A stretch of 64,000 nt of DNA from Sulfurimonas sp. HSL-3221 (GCF_021044585.1 NZ_CP087998.1:1364001-1428000), one strand, 5' to 3'; counted from the stretch's first letter, positions 1 through 9,182 are shown. Numbers and translations: made by a program. Notes: generated by a model not told the origin, from the sequence alone.

Positions 1-77
1 AGCTTGGTATGGGTCCCCTCTTTGAAGAGGTAGATGTCCATGTCACTGAACCGGGAGATATCGTAGTGGATCGTCAT
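1..77 (-). CDS. glgB: 1,4-alpha-glucan branching enzyme, N-terminal fragment (runs off window)
   Basis: Only the first 25 codons lie in the window. The translation begins MTIHYDISRFSDMDIYLFKE, which resembles the N-terminal carbohydrate-binding part of GlgB, the enzyme that makes alpha-1,6 branches in glycogen. A GGAG ribosome-binding site sits eight bases before the ATG at 77. The gene follows glgA by 11 bases on the same strand, so it is the next gene of the glycogen operon. The catalytic GH13 domain is outside the window, so the name rests on the start sequence and the context. Confidence 0.6.
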   Translation of the reverse strand, partial: MTIHYDISRFSDMDIYLFKEGTHTK

Positions 78-88
78 GTTGGCTCCGT

Positions 89-1576
89 TTATTGGTGGCG
101 GCTGCTGCGCCGCCCGCCGATAATGCGGCAGTAGAGGTCGCCGTAGGCTTCGGCGGCGACTTCCCAGTCGAAACGCTGCTGCATCGCATTGAGACGCATC
201 TGGTCGATGGCGTCCGGGTCCCCGTACCAGATCTCCGCCGCCCATTTGACGGTATTGCTCAGCGCATCGGGCGTCGCGAAGTCGAACTTGAACCCGGTAC
301 CGCTTTGATGGTCGTTTCCGTAATTCCGGATCGTATCGTCCAGTCCGCCCGTCGCACGAACGATAGGCAGGGTGCCGTAGCGGAGGCTGTAGATCTGGTT
401 CAGCCCGCAGGGTTCGAACAGGGAGGGCATCAGGAAGAGGTCGCTGCCCGCCTCGATGCGGTGGGCCAGGTCGTTGCGGTAGCCGATGTAGCAGCCGAAT
501 TTGTCCGGGTACTTGGCGGCCACGTCACTGAAAAAGTATTCCGCCCACGTCTCGCCCGTGCCCAGCATCACGATCTGGATGTCCAGCTCCATCAGGTTCC
601 AGATGGCCCCGGCCAGCAGGCCGATGCCCTTCTGCTCCGCGAGCCGTCCGACCAGGCCGATCAGCGGCACGTCCTCGCGTTCGGGGAGGTTGAATTCGCG
701 CTGCAGCTCCTGTTTGCAGAGCGCTTTTCCGGCAAGGTCGTCAACGTCGTAGGTCTTCGGGATCAGCGTGTCGACCGCCGGGCTCCACTCGTCGTAATCG
801 ACGCCGTTGAGGATGCCGTAGAGCTTATGGGCGTTGGTGTCGATGAGCCCCTCCAGCCCCCAGCCGAACTCCGCTGTGCGGATCTCGTTGGCGTACTTGC
901 GGCTGACGGCGTTGACGGCATCGGCGTGCACGATGCCCGCTTTGAGCAGGTTCACCCCGCCGAACTCTTCGAGTTCGTCGGCGTTGTAGTGTTCCCAGCC
1001 GACGCCGAGCACATCCATCGCCCCCTTGTAGAACTTGCCCTGGTGCTGGAGGTTGTGGATCGTCAGCAGTGTCCCGGTGTTCTCGAAGTCGGGATCGAAG
1101 GCGTAGGTCGTGTTGAGCAGCAGCGGGATCGCCGCCGTGTGCCAGTCGTTCGCGTGGATGACGTCGGGTTTGAAGCGCAGCATTTTGGCCAGCTGGAACA
1201 CCGCCTTGGAGAAGAAAATGAAGCGGTTGTCGTTATCGCCGTAGGCCTGGCCGCCCTCGTCATAGAGCCCCTTGCGGCCGAAAAAGCCCTCATGATCGAT
1301 AAAGTAGACGGGGACGTCGCTGCCGGGCAGCACCCCTTCGTACACGGCCGCCCACGCTTCGCCCATGCTTCCCATCGGCACGCCGAGGGAACCGTTGAGC
1401 TTTTTCAGCCCATACTTCTCGATATCAACGATGTAGTAGCGCGGCATGACAACGCGTACATCGTGTCCCAACGCGCGCAGCGCCTTCGGAAGCGCGCCCG
1501 CAACATCGGCGAGACCGCCGCTTTTGGCAAAAGGAACGGCTTCGGAGGCCGCCAGAAGAATATTGAAGGATGTCAT
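89..1576 (-). CDS. glgA: Glycogen synthase (GT5), first paralogue
   Basis: GlgA transfers glucose from ADP-glucose to the growing alpha-1,4-glucan in the cytoplasm. The 495-residue protein has the usual GT5 length. Visible motifs are the N-terminal KSGGLADV loop (Lys18, ADP-glucose binding) and the C-terminal PSLFEPCGLNQ motif carrying the family's conserved Glu and Cys. An AGAGG site precedes the ATG. It lies between a second GT5 gene and the start of glgB, all on the minus strand, so it belongs to a glycogen operon. Two consecutive glycogen synthases are unusual. This copy is the more canonical one by its N-terminal and acceptor-side motifs. Confidence 0.93.
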   Translation of the reverse strand: MTSFNILLAASEAVPFAKSGGLADVAGALPKALRALGHDVRVVMPRYYIVDIEKYGLKKLNGSLGVPMGSMGEAWAAVYEGVLPGSDVPVYFIDHEGFFGRKGLYDEGGQAYGDNDNRFIFFSKAVFQLAKMLRFKPDVIHANDWHTAAIPLLLNTTYAFDPDFENTGTLLTIHNLQHQGKFYKGAMDVLGVGWEHYNADELEEFGGVNLLKAGIVHADAVNAVSRKYANEIRTAEFGWGLEGLIDTNAHKLYGILNGVDYDEWSPAVDTLIPKTYDVDDLAGKALCKQELQREFNLPEREDVPLIGLVGRLAEQKGIGLLAGAIWNLMELDIQIVMLGTGETWAEYFFSDVAAKYPDKFGCYIGYRNDLAHRIEAGSDLFLMPSLFEPCGLNQIYSLRYGTLPIVRATGGLDDTIRNYGNDHQSGTGFKFDFATPDALSNTVKWAAEIWYGDPDAIDQMRLNAMQQRFDWEVAAEAYGDLYCRIIGGRRSSRHQ

Positions 1577-1625
1577 ACATTGCCTCTTGTTGGAATACGA
1601 AATGCCCCGAACACGATAAAGGAGC

Positions 1626-3059
1626 TCATTTTAACGCGCTCCCGCTGATTTTCCGGTACAGCGCGGTGTAGGATGCTGCGCTCCGGCGCCAGGAGACGTC
1701 CGCTTTCATATTGTGCGCCGCGACCCGGCCCCACCCTTTCGCGTCATTGAAGAGCCGGAGGGCCGCCGCAAAGGCGTCCAGGAGCGCCTCGGGGGTTGCG
1801 GCGTCAAAAGCGATCCCGCAGGGGCTCTGCGCTTCGGGGACGTAGGCAACCGGTGCCACCGTATCGGCAAGCCCGCCGACACGGTGCACGACCGGCACGG
1901 CGCCGTAGTGGGCCGCGATAAGCTGGTTCAGCCCGCAGGGTTCGAACAGGGAGGGCATCAGCAGGAAATCCGCCGCGGCGTACATGCGGTGGGCCAGCGC
2001 CTCGTCGTAGCCGAAGAAGAGGTGAATGTTCGGGTGTGCCTCCGCCGCCTTTTCGAAACGCGGGGCATACTGCGGCTCTCCCTCTCCCAGAACGGCGATA
2101 TTGCACGGCAGCGACGCCATCTGCGGCAGTGCCTCGAGGAGCAGGTCTATCCCCTTCTGCCAGGTAAAACGGCCGATAAAGATAAAGAGCGGGAGTTCGG
2201 CTTCGCTGAGGCCCACTTCCGCCAGGTAGTGCTTCTTGTTTGCCTGCTTGCCCCGCGGTGTTTTATAGGGCCGAAAAAGGCTGCTGTCCGACTGCGGGGC
2301 GAAATGCTCCGCGTCGATCCCGTTCGCAATGCCGGTCACTTTGGCTCGGTGGTGCTGCAGATACCCCTCCAGACCGCAGCCGAATTGGTGGGTGAGAATC
2401 TCCTCGGCATAGGTGGGGCTGACCGTCGTGACGGCATCGGCGTACCCTATTCCCGCCTTCATCAGGTTGATCCGGTCGTAGAATTCGATTCCCTCGAGGG
2501 TGAAGTGGCGCTTATCCACCCCCAGAGCCGGGAGCGTACTTTTCGGGAACTCCCCCTGATACGCGAGGTTGTGGATCGTATAGACGGTGGCAGCCTTCAG
2601 GGTGTCGTCCTCTGCGATGATCAGTGCCGCCAGGGCCGTCTGCCAGTCGTTGAGATGGACGATGTCGCTCTGCAGACGCCGGGCAAGTTCCGTGATCGCA
2701 TAGCTGAAAAGGCCGAAACGCTGCGCATTGTCGTCGTACCCCTCGCCCGGCGGGCCGTAGAGGTAATCGCGGTCGCAGAGCTGCGGTTCATAGACGAAAA
2801 AATAGGCGCGCCCTTCGAAGCGGCTCTCATAGACGGAAACGGTACGGCGCTCCTTGCCCAGCATGACGTCAAAGTAGTCCGTCGGCCCTTCGATGCCGAA
2901 GCGCTGCCGGTCCACCGTATCGTAGAGCGGCATCACCACGGTCACGTCGAAGGCGTCTGAGAGAGCCTTCGGGAGGCTGTAGCCGACGTCCGCCAGACCG
3001 CCGGTCTTTGCGAACGGGTACACCTCGCTCGCGGCGAAGAGTACACTCTGCTTACGCAT
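1626..3059 (-). CDS. Glycogen synthase (GT5), second paralogue
   Basis: A second GT5 glycogen/starch synthase of 477 residues. It keeps KTGGLADV with Lys at residue 18, exactly where the first paralogue has it, and the C-terminal PSLFEPCGLNQ motif. I chose the ATG at 3059: AGGGG lies eight bases upstream, whereas the alternative GTG at 3068 would sit directly against that site. The start overlaps the end of the galT-like gene by eight bases, implying translational coupling. Divergence between the two copies suggests different roles, for example priming versus elongation or different sugar-nucleotide donors. That is inference. Confidence 0.88.
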   Translation of the reverse strand: MRKQSVLFAASEVYPFAKTGGLADVGYSLPKALSDAFDVTVVMPLYDTVDRQRFGIEGPTDYFDVMLGKERRTVSVYESRFEGRAYFFVYEPQLCDRDYLYGPPGEGYDDNAQRFGLFSYAITELARRLQSDIVHLNDWQTALAALIIAEDDTLKAATVYTIHNLAYQGEFPKSTLPALGVDKRHFTLEGIEFYDRINLMKAGIGYADAVTTVSPTYAEEILTHQFGCGLEGYLQHHRAKVTGIANGIDAEHFAPQSDSSLFRPYKTPRGKQANKKHYLAEVGLSEAELPLFIFIGRFTWQKGIDLLLEALPQMASLPCNIAVLGEGEPQYAPRFEKAAEAHPNIHLFFGYDEALAHRMYAAADFLLMPSLFEPCGLNQLIAAHYGAVPVVHRVGGLADTVAPVAYVPEAQSPCGIAFDAATPEALLDAFAAALRLFNDAKGWGRVAAHNMKADVSWRRSAASYTALYRKISGSALK

Positions 3060-4077
3060 CAGGTTCACCCCTCAGCAGTCTTGCCGCCGTTTCGGGGGCG
3101 ACGGGGTTGATCATGACCTGCGTCGAGAGCTCGAACCCGCCGTGCCGGTAGAGCCGCGGCTGGATCCGGAGGGTAAAGCGGAACATATCGTCCGTCGTCG
3201 CATAGGGCGCCATGCCCTCGGGGACATGGAACGGGGGCGTGGCGATCTCGACGTTGAAGGCCAGGCATCCCAGCTGCCGTTCCAGCTTCGAGAGGACGTC
3301 CAGCAGCAGCGGTGCCAGGGGCTCGAAATCCTTCGGGCCGAGGGTGTCGATCTGGCCGCGCCGTTTTTCCGAGGCGATGATCACCTCGAACGGGTAGGCG
3401 CTTGCAAAGGGGCAGTATGCCGTGTAGCCCCCCTGCTCGGCGATGATGCGTTCTCCCGCCTGGCGCTCGTGGCTGATGATCGCCGCGACCAGCGGCGTGC
3501 CGTGCTCGCGGAAATAGTGGGCGCTGCGTTCATAATAGGCACGCTGCGCCTCCGGGAGGATCGGCAGGCCGATGAGCTGGGTGTGTGAATGGGGCTGGGT
3601 CGCCCCCGCATCACTCCCCTCGTTTTTGAAAAGGGAGATATAGCCGATACGGATGTCGCGGCGCAGGTCCGCCACCCGCGCCCCCAGGGTCAGGAGCCAG
3701 TCCACGACCTCCTGTTCGCTCCACTGCGTCATGGAGGTGCGGTGCTCCGGCGTGTCGATGATCACTTCGTGGGCCCCGAACCCTTCGTGGTATTCAAAAA
3801 GTCCGTAATGGTGCCGGTGGGGCGTCTCGATCTGTACGGCCTTGTAGAGGTTGGGAACGACACGGGTCTTCCACCCGGGCTCGTTAGCAAAACTCCCCTC
3901 GTCTCTCAGGGCGAAGATCTCCGGCGGCGTCAGGGATTCGTTCCCCTCGCAGAAGGGGCATTTGGCCACATGGTGGAACGCCTTGACGCGTTTGGGGATG
4001 CAGTCGGGACGGTGGAGCCGTTCGGGGGCGATGAGGACATGGACGTCGTGCAGCTTGTCGTACCGGATCTCAGACAT
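3052..4077 (-). CDS. galT: Galactose-1-phosphate uridylyltransferase family protein
   Basis: A 341-residue HIT-superfamily nucleotidyltransferase. It shows the N-terminal zinc-site CPFC (residues about 40-43) and the active-site stretch QPHSHTQLIG, where the central His becomes nucleotidylated. GalT exchanges UMP between UDP-glucose and galactose-1-phosphate; relatives act as ADP-glucose phosphorylases. Because it lies inside a glycogen cluster with no galactose genes nearby, a role in recycling ADP- or UDP-glucose is as plausible as classic Leloir chemistry. The substrate cannot be read from the sequence. Its 3' end overlaps the downstream GT5 gene. Confidence 0.8.
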   Translation of the reverse strand: MSEIRYDKLHDVHVLIAPERLHRPDCIPKRVKAFHHVAKCPFCEGNESLTPPEIFALRDEGSFANEPGWKTRVVPNLYKAVQIETPHRHHYGLFEYHEGFGAHEVIIDTPEHRTSMTQWSEQEVVDWLLTLGARVADLRRDIRIGYISLFKNEGSDAGATQPHSHTQLIGLPILPEAQRAYYERSAHYFREHGTPLVAAIISHERQAGERIIAEQGGYTAYCPFASAYPFEVIIASEKRRGQIDTLGPKDFEPLAPLLLDVLSKLERQLGCLAFNVEIATPPFHVPEGMAPYATTDDMFRFTLRIQPRLYRHGGFELSTQVMINPVAPETAARLLRGEPDA

Positions 4078-4121
4078 TGCCGCCCCTTTGCATCAGATCG
4101 TGTGCCATGTGCTCTTTTTTC

Positions 4122-6155
4122 TTAGACAAACCAGTGCTCCGCGTAAGTTTCATTCATATCGATATGCAGCGATCCGTACCCCGGCAGCGTTTGGATGATC
4201 TCGTCGCCGTGGGTGATCTCGAAACGCAAGTGGAAAACATCGAGCCCGATGAACCCCTCGCGTGAGAGCGCCAGTTCCGGGCGCTCGTCGAAGGCGAAGG
4301 CGAGCCGCTTGTCCTGCAGGGCCTTCGCCATCGGTACCACTGCCCGCTGGCCGTTCTCTTCGATTGTCACGACCAGCATGCACCCCTTGGTGCGCAGCAT
4401 CTCGGTGTCCCCTTCGAAGGCGAGATAGACTTGCTCCTCGTCGTGTCCGTAGTGGATCTTCTCGATGGGGCCGCGGACCCGGTCCATTGTCGAGTACCCC
4501 TTGCTTTCGTCGACCATGCCGCTGCCCAGCCACTCGAAAAAGCTCGACTCTTTCCCGTCGATGATCGGCGAGACCGCGCTCTGCGGGTAGGTCAGGAAGG
4601 CATCGCGCCCCTTCTGGGTGATGATCGGCTCGAAAAGATCGGCCGGGGGCTGCATCCCCAGCAGACGGTAGATGGCGATGAGGTGGTCGCGGAAAAGCGC
4701 GTCAAACTCCTCGGCGAAGTCCGTCGCGTGGTCGTCGCCGTACCACCAGAACCAGTCACTGCATTCGGCGGCCAGGAAATGGAACCGGATCTTTTCCGCC
4801 GTCTCCGGGTCAACCCCGCCCCCGTGATGGTCGGCATCGCGGCGGGTCTGGTAGATCAGTTCCCAGGCGCGGTTCTTTTCGGCGTGGCCGCTCCAGGTGT
4901 CGAAGTTGCCGTAGATCCAGCTTCCCGGCGCCAGATGCGGCAGTGTCGGCTGATCGGGCTGGAGTGCAACCTCGTTCATCGTCACCGTCTGCAGGCCGTC
5001 GCTGCTCTTCAGTCGGGCATAGAGCGCGGTGAAGAAGTCGTAGGCGTTGTTTTCAAAGAACTCCCAGGCGTTCTCGCCGTCCAGGATGACGAAGACGGTG
5101 CGCTCCGCTTTTCCCGCAGCGATGCCGCCGACGGAACGGATAAAGTGCTCCGCCGCTTCGTCCGCCGGTTTGAAACGGTAGGTAAAGCCGATGAGGTCGC
5201 TGAGCCCGTGGTCGCGGAAGCCGATGGTGACGCCGTCGAAACGGTAGGGGCTGTAGAGGTTCCCGCGCTCGTTGTTTTTGAGCGAACGGAACAGGATCTC
5301 TTCGTCCGTCGCGATCCATTTGAGACCGTGCTCCCGGTAGATGCCGACGCTGCGCTCGTCCACCGCGCCCTCTGCCGGCCAGAACCCGACCGGTTCCGTA
5401 CCGAACGTCTTTTGATACAGGGCGATCGCGCGCCGCACCTGCTCCACCGCGTCCCCCTCGAGCGAGAGCGGGTTGGCCGGCAGCTGCGTGTGGGGATTGG
5501 CCTTTTTGGCGTTCCCGACATCGAGCAGCAGCGGCAGGATGGGATGGTTGTACGGCGTCGTCGAGACGGCGATCGTCCCCGCCTTCTGCAGCTGCGCATA
5601 AAAGGGGAGGATCGTTGCGACGAAGGAGGTCAGCTCCTCGAGCAGCGCATGCTTGTCCCGCTGGGAGTAGGCATCCTTCTGCGCCAAAAGCTTCTTGACC
5701 ACGCTGCTGTGCTGGCGCAGGTAGTTGCCGCACCATGCCAGCATGAAGAGCAGCTGCAGCTCCAGCAGCTGGGCGTGGCTGTAATCGTCGCGGTGGAAGA
5801 GCGCCGCGTAGCGCGGCAGCGGACGGACCATCGTCTCGAACTGTGTCGATTTGCACATCTTGACCATCCAGGCACGCTCATGCTCCTCGAGCTGCTCCGT
5901 CGGTTTGATCCAGAGCGCCAAAAAGGCGTCATTGGCGAGCGGGTCGCTGTAAAGGTTCAGCTGTTCGATCAGCGGAGGGGTGACGTTGAACGTCGCCTTG
6001 AGCCCCGGGAACCGCGTCAGCAGCCACGGCATCTCGTAATAGTCTTTTATCGCGTGCAGGAAAACCCACGGCATCGTCATGACACCGCTGCTGTCCCGGT
6101 AGTCGGGCTGGTGCATGTGCCAGATGAATGCGAGGTTCAGCGATGCTCTGCGCAT
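4122..6155 (-). CDS. GH57 family alpha-glucan hydrolase/transferase
   Basis: A 677-residue glycoside hydrolase of family 57. Motif 1 is HMHQPDY (residues 13-19). The nucleophile motif GFWPAEGAVDE follows near residue 260, and the acid motif DGENAWEFF near residue 360. GH57 members act as alpha-amylases, amylopullulanases, branching enzymes or 4-alpha-glucanotransferases on alpha-glucans. The start is the ATG at 6155 that shares one base with the stop of the upstream gene (TAATG); a GTG five codons upstream is less likely. The position in the glycogen operon points to glycogen remodelling or breakdown. The C-terminal 200 residues are a beta-rich region I cannot name. Confidence 0.85.
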   Translation of the reverse strand: MRRASLNLAFIWHMHQPDYRDSSGVMTMPWVFLHAIKDYYEMPWLLTRFPGLKATFNVTPPLIEQLNLYSDPLANDAFLALWIKPTEQLEEHERAWMVKMCKSTQFETMVRPLPRYAALFHRDDYSHAQLLELQLLFMLAWCGNYLRQHSSVVKKLLAQKDAYSQRDKHALLEELTSFVATILPFYAQLQKAGTIAVSTTPYNHPILPLLLDVGNAKKANPHTQLPANPLSLEGDAVEQVRRAIALYQKTFGTEPVGFWPAEGAVDERSVGIYREHGLKWIATDEEILFRSLKNNERGNLYSPYRFDGVTIGFRDHGLSDLIGFTYRFKPADEAAEHFIRSVGGIAAGKAERTVFVILDGENAWEFFENNAYDFFTALYARLKSSDGLQTVTMNEVALQPDQPTLPHLAPGSWIYGNFDTWSGHAEKNRAWELIYQTRRDADHHGGGVDPETAEKIRFHFLAAECSDWFWWYGDDHATDFAEEFDALFRDHLIAIYRLLGMQPPADLFEPIITQKGRDAFLTYPQSAVSPIIDGKESSFFEWLGSGMVDESKGYSTMDRVRGPIEKIHYGHDEEQVYLAFEGDTEMLRTKGCMLVVTIEENGQRAVVPMAKALQDKRLAFAFDERPELALSREGFIGLDVFHLRFEITHGDEIIQTLPGYGSLHIDMNETYAEHWFV

Positions 6156-8662
6156 TAGACTGTGGCCCACTCCGCGATCTTGGCGGTATATTCCGAAAGG
6201 ATCTCCTCGCCGCGTTCATCCGATTCCGCCTGGATATAGAGGTTGAGACTGTCGTTGTACTGGTCCGGGATCATCAGGATCCAGTCGTTGGCATCGAGCC
6301 ATATCTTCACCCCGTCGAGGGTCGACGCGTCTTTGCCCTTGGCATCCTCGAGGAAGCGGCGCATCATCCTGCCCTTGTGGGACTGGCTGCACGGCGCCTG
6401 GGCCGCGCGGTAATAGAATTTCGGCAGCGATGCGATCAGGTCGGAGAGTTTGACGTCGAATTTGATCATCAGCTCCAGGATCTTCAACGTCGCGAACATA
6501 CTGTCGCGGTGCGTCGCGAAGGCGGTAAAGGCGAAGTTCCCCTCCCCCGTCGCCACCAGGTCGTACTGGCGCATCTGCTCGGATTTGAAGTTCGCGTACT
6601 GCCCCCGTTCGATCTCCAACGCGTCGAAGTAGACGATGTCCGCCGCCCAGGTGGGCAGGAAGACTTTCATCTTCTCGCCCCGTTCGCGCGCCTCCATGTT
6701 CAGCAGCGTCAGTACAATATAGAGTGCCGTCTGCTTCTCGAGCACCTTCCCTTCGTCGCACACGATCTCCAGACGCTGGCCGTAGGGGTAGACCAGGAAG
6801 CCCGCATCGAGTTCCATAGAGGTGATCACGGCGCTCAGGTCGCTGACGGAGCGCTTGACGAGGGAGTTGATGTTCGCGAGGCGCTTCTCATCCGCATAGG
6901 CGTTGAAGATGATGTTATCCACCTCCATGTCCCGCAGGATGTCCGGATAGACCTCGTACCCCATCCCGTGCATCACGTCCACGGCGATCCGGTACCCGCC
7001 GCGCTTGAAGAGGTGGGTATCGAAGAGGCGTTCCATCTGCTTCTGATAAGCGGCATACTCTTTGGCGTGGTCTGACTCGAAGATCTGGCCGATCTGGGAG
7101 AAGTCCACCCGGCGGAAGGTCTCTTTGAAAAAGGCCTTCTCCACTTTCTTTGCCACCTCGTTGTTGATCCGCAGCGCTTCATGGTTGTAGAAGGTGATAA
7201 CCGTACTGGTCGGATCGTCGATCTGCTGGCGGAAGTAGACGCCGGCGACGACCCCATTGTCCATAGAGAGACTGCAGCGCAGGACCGAGGAGGGAATGCC
7301 GTTGTAATCCTTGACGTTGACGCCGGACGAGAGCAGGCCCCCGACGAAGGCGCGCTTGAGCATCCGCGATCCCTTGTTATAGTCCCGGGCCATAACGACC
7401 GTCGAACCGATAGGCAGCTGGGCGCCGAACGCCTCGGCAAGCTTCGTCGCCATCTCACAGGAGAGTTCGACGTTGGATTTCCCGATAACGTAGCCGTTCT
7501 CGAAGATGGAGTTCTTGTAGCGGCTCCCGAGGATGACGCTGCGGCTGACGATGGCGGCGTCCTCGATCACCTTGTGCGGCCAGATCGTGACATCTTTTTC
7601 GACGGTAACCAGCTGGCCGATCTCGCACTCTTCGGCCAGGATCATCCCCGCCTTCGCCGTGACGTTCTTGCCGATCTTGTTGTCGTTGCAGATGACGCAG
7701 CCGTCAAAGAGGGCATGTTTGTCCACTTGGACCCGCTCCCACAGTACGCTGTTGCGCACCTTGCTCTCTTTCCCGATCTCGCAGTCGTCGCCGACGACGA
7801 CGTTGTTCAGCTTCGTCCCCTTGCCGATCGTGACGTTTTTGCCCAGGACGACCGTCCCGATGATTTCGACGCTATTGTCGAGTTCGTAGGGCTCGTCGCT
7901 GAAGAGCACGCCGTCAGGGTACTGCCGGCGGACCGGCGGCATCGAAACTTTCACCCTGCCCCCGAGGATATCCTCGTAGACATCGCGGTAGCTCTCCGGG
8001 TTGCCGACGTCGCGCCAGTACCCTTCGGCATTCCCGGCCATCAGGGGCACCCCTTCGCGCATCAGCAGCGGGAAAAGATCTTTGGCGAAGTCGAAGTTCT
8101 CGTTGCTTGGGATATAGGAGAGGATCTCCGGTTCGATGACGTAGATCCCCGTATTGATCGTGTCGCTGAAGACCTCGCCCCAGCTCGGTTTCTCGAGGAA
8201 CTTCTCGATCCGCCCCTCTTCATTCGCGATCACCACCCCGAACTCCAGGGGGTTTTCGACGGACGTGAGCGTAATCGTCAGCTTGGAATCTTTCTGCGCG
8301 TGGTAATCGAAGATCTTCTTGAAATCGAAATCGGTCACCAGGTCGCCGCTGATGATGATGAAGTTGTCGTCGCCGATATGCTCTTCGGCCAGCTTGACCG
8401 CCCCCGCCGTCCCGTAATCGTCGTCGGGCAGCACGTAGGTGATATTGATGCCCAGGTGGCTGCCGTCTTTGAAATAGTCCCGAATGACATCGGGCTTGAA
8501 GTAGAGCAGTACGATAAACTCGGTGATCCCGAGCTCCTTCAGGGTCAACATCGTGTGTTCCATCATCGGACGGTTCACGATCGGCAGCATCGGCTTCGGA
8601 CGCGAATGGGTTAACGGCTGGATCCTCGTTCCAAACCCACCTGCCATTACAACGGCTTTCAT
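6155..8662 (-). CDS. Sugar-nucleotidyltransferase / left-handed beta helix / degenerate phosphohexomutase fusion
   Basis: An 835-residue three-part protein. Residues 1-235 are a nucleotidyltransferase with the signature GGFGTRIQPLTHSRPKPM. Residues about 250-370 are hexapeptide-repeat left-handed beta helix. The rest resembles phosphomannomutase/phosphoglucomutase. The mutase half starts with ARDYNKGSR as expected. It has no TASHNP phosphoserine loop and no DGDGDR metal loop (DAGFLVYPYGQR instead), so it is probably catalytically dead. Such proteins are usually annotated mannose-1-phosphate guanylyltransferase/phosphomannomutase. In this operon the likely job is making or sensing a sugar nucleotide for glucan synthesis. 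A GAGGAG site precedes the ATG. Confidence 0.85.
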   Translation of the reverse strand: MKAVVMAGGFGTRIQPLTHSRPKPMLPIVNRPMMEHTMLTLKELGITEFIVLLYFKPDVIRDYFKDGSHLGINITYVLPDDDYGTAGAVKLAEEHIGDDNFIIISGDLVTDFDFKKIFDYHAQKDSKLTITLTSVENPLEFGVVIANEEGRIEKFLEKPSWGEVFSDTINTGIYVIEPEILSYIPSNENFDFAKDLFPLLMREGVPLMAGNAEGYWRDVGNPESYRDVYEDILGGRVKVSMPPVRRQYPDGVLFSDEPYELDNSVEIIGTVVLGKNVTIGKGTKLNNVVVGDDCEIGKESKVRNSVLWERVQVDKHALFDGCVICNDNKIGKNVTAKAGMILAEECEIGQLVTVEKDVTIWPHKVIEDAAIVSRSVILGSRYKNSIFENGYVIGKSNVELSCEMATKLAEAFGAQLPIGSTVVMARDYNKGSRMLKRAFVGGLLSSGVNVKDYNGIPSSVLRCSLSMDNGVVAGVYFRQQIDDPTSTVITFYNHEALRINNEVAKKVEKAFFKETFRRVDFSQIGQIFESDHAKEYAAYQKQMERLFDTHLFKRGGYRIAVDVMHGMGYEVYPDILRDMEVDNIIFNAYADEKRLANINSLVKRSVSDLSAVITSMELDAGFLVYPYGQRLEIVCDEGKVLEKQTALYIVLTLLNMEARERGEKMKVFLPTWAADIVYFDALEIERGQYANFKSEQMRQYDLVATGEGNFAFTAFATHRDSMFATLKILELMIKFDVKLSDLIASLPKFYYRAAQAPCSQSHKGRMMRRFLEDAKGKDASTLDGVKIWLDANDWILMIPDQYNDSLNLYIQAESDERGEEILSEYTAKIAEWATV

Positions 8663-8732
8663 ACACTCTCCTCACAATTAAATCGACCCCTCCGTTTAAC
8701 GACCGGTAAGGCAGTTACGTCGTCCTTAGTGC

Positions 8733-8738
8733 ATTATA
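8733..8738 (-). promoter_or_regulatory. -10 promoter box for the nucleotidyltransferase-mutase gene
   Basis: TATAAT on the minus strand, about 70 bases before the ATG at 8662. The octamer ATTATAAT is self-complementary, so direction is assigned by the downstream gene. No -35 box is evident, as is usual in this phylum. Confidence 0.5.
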
Positions 8739-8751
8739 ATTCAAAGGGCAT

Positions 8752-9033
8752 TCAAAGCTCCAGCAAAGCGTTGTCGCTGCCGAACGGAGAAGGGACGCAG
8801 GTACAGTCGCTCTCCGCCATCCAGACGCCATCGCCGCCTTTGTAACCGAATTCAAATGAGGTGCCGGCGGGCAAGACCTTTGTCAGATAAAACTCGCCGT
8901 TCTTCTTCTGCTTCATCGGCTCGTCCGACCAGCCGTTCCAGGCGCCGCACAATGCGACCGTTTCCATCTCCGTTTCAGGAGACACCGTAAACGTAACCCA
9001 GACCTTTTGTCCGTTTTGTTTTTTTCTGATCAT
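8752..9033 (-). CDS. Free-standing CBM48-like glycogen-binding domain protein
   Basis: A 93-residue protein that is a single early-set beta-sandwich resembling the isoamylase N-terminal and AMPK glycogen-binding domains. The strand pattern and the aromatic motif GAWNGWSDEPMK, followed by FEFGYK, match that fold. It has no catalytic domain and no signal peptide. It is the first gene of the cluster, behind a -10 box at 9069-9074. I infer that it binds glycogen in the cytoplasm and may recruit or regulate the synthases encoded downstream. Confidence 0.72.
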   Translation of the reverse strand: MIRKKQNGQKVWVTFTVSPETEMETVALCGAWNGWSDEPMKQKKNGEFYLTKVLPAGTSFEFGYKGGDGVWMAESDCTCVPSPFGSDNALLEL

Positions 9034-9068
9034 TACCCACCTCTTATGTTTTGAAATGTGCGTAAAGG

Positions 9069-9074
9069 ATTTTA
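9069..9074 (-). promoter_or_regulatory. -10 promoter box for the glycogen cluster
   Basis: TAAAAT on the minus strand, 35 bases before the ATG of the CBM48-like gene, in an AT-rich stretch divergent from gatC. Confidence 0.45.
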
Positions 9075-9176
9075 CTACAAAATAGTATGCAAAACAGATT
9101 ACAAAGTGATTGCAATTTAATCAATCCTCCCTGCTGCAGGGTCAAAGCAGCCCTCAGATTCTAAGTATCTTTTCGC

Positions 9177-9182
9177 TACAAT
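9177..9182 (+). promoter_or_regulatory. -10 promoter box for gatC-pilT
   Basis: TACAAT, 29 bases before the gatC ATG, with T-rich sequence upstream. It is positioned to drive the coupled genes gatC, arsC/Spx-like and pilT. Confidence 0.5.

Noticed and set aside
92-6158. Long plus-strand ORFs antisense to the glycogen cluster (for example 92-1648 and 4431-6158)
   Set aside because: High GC content keeps the antisense frames open. The minus-strand frames encode clear enzymes.
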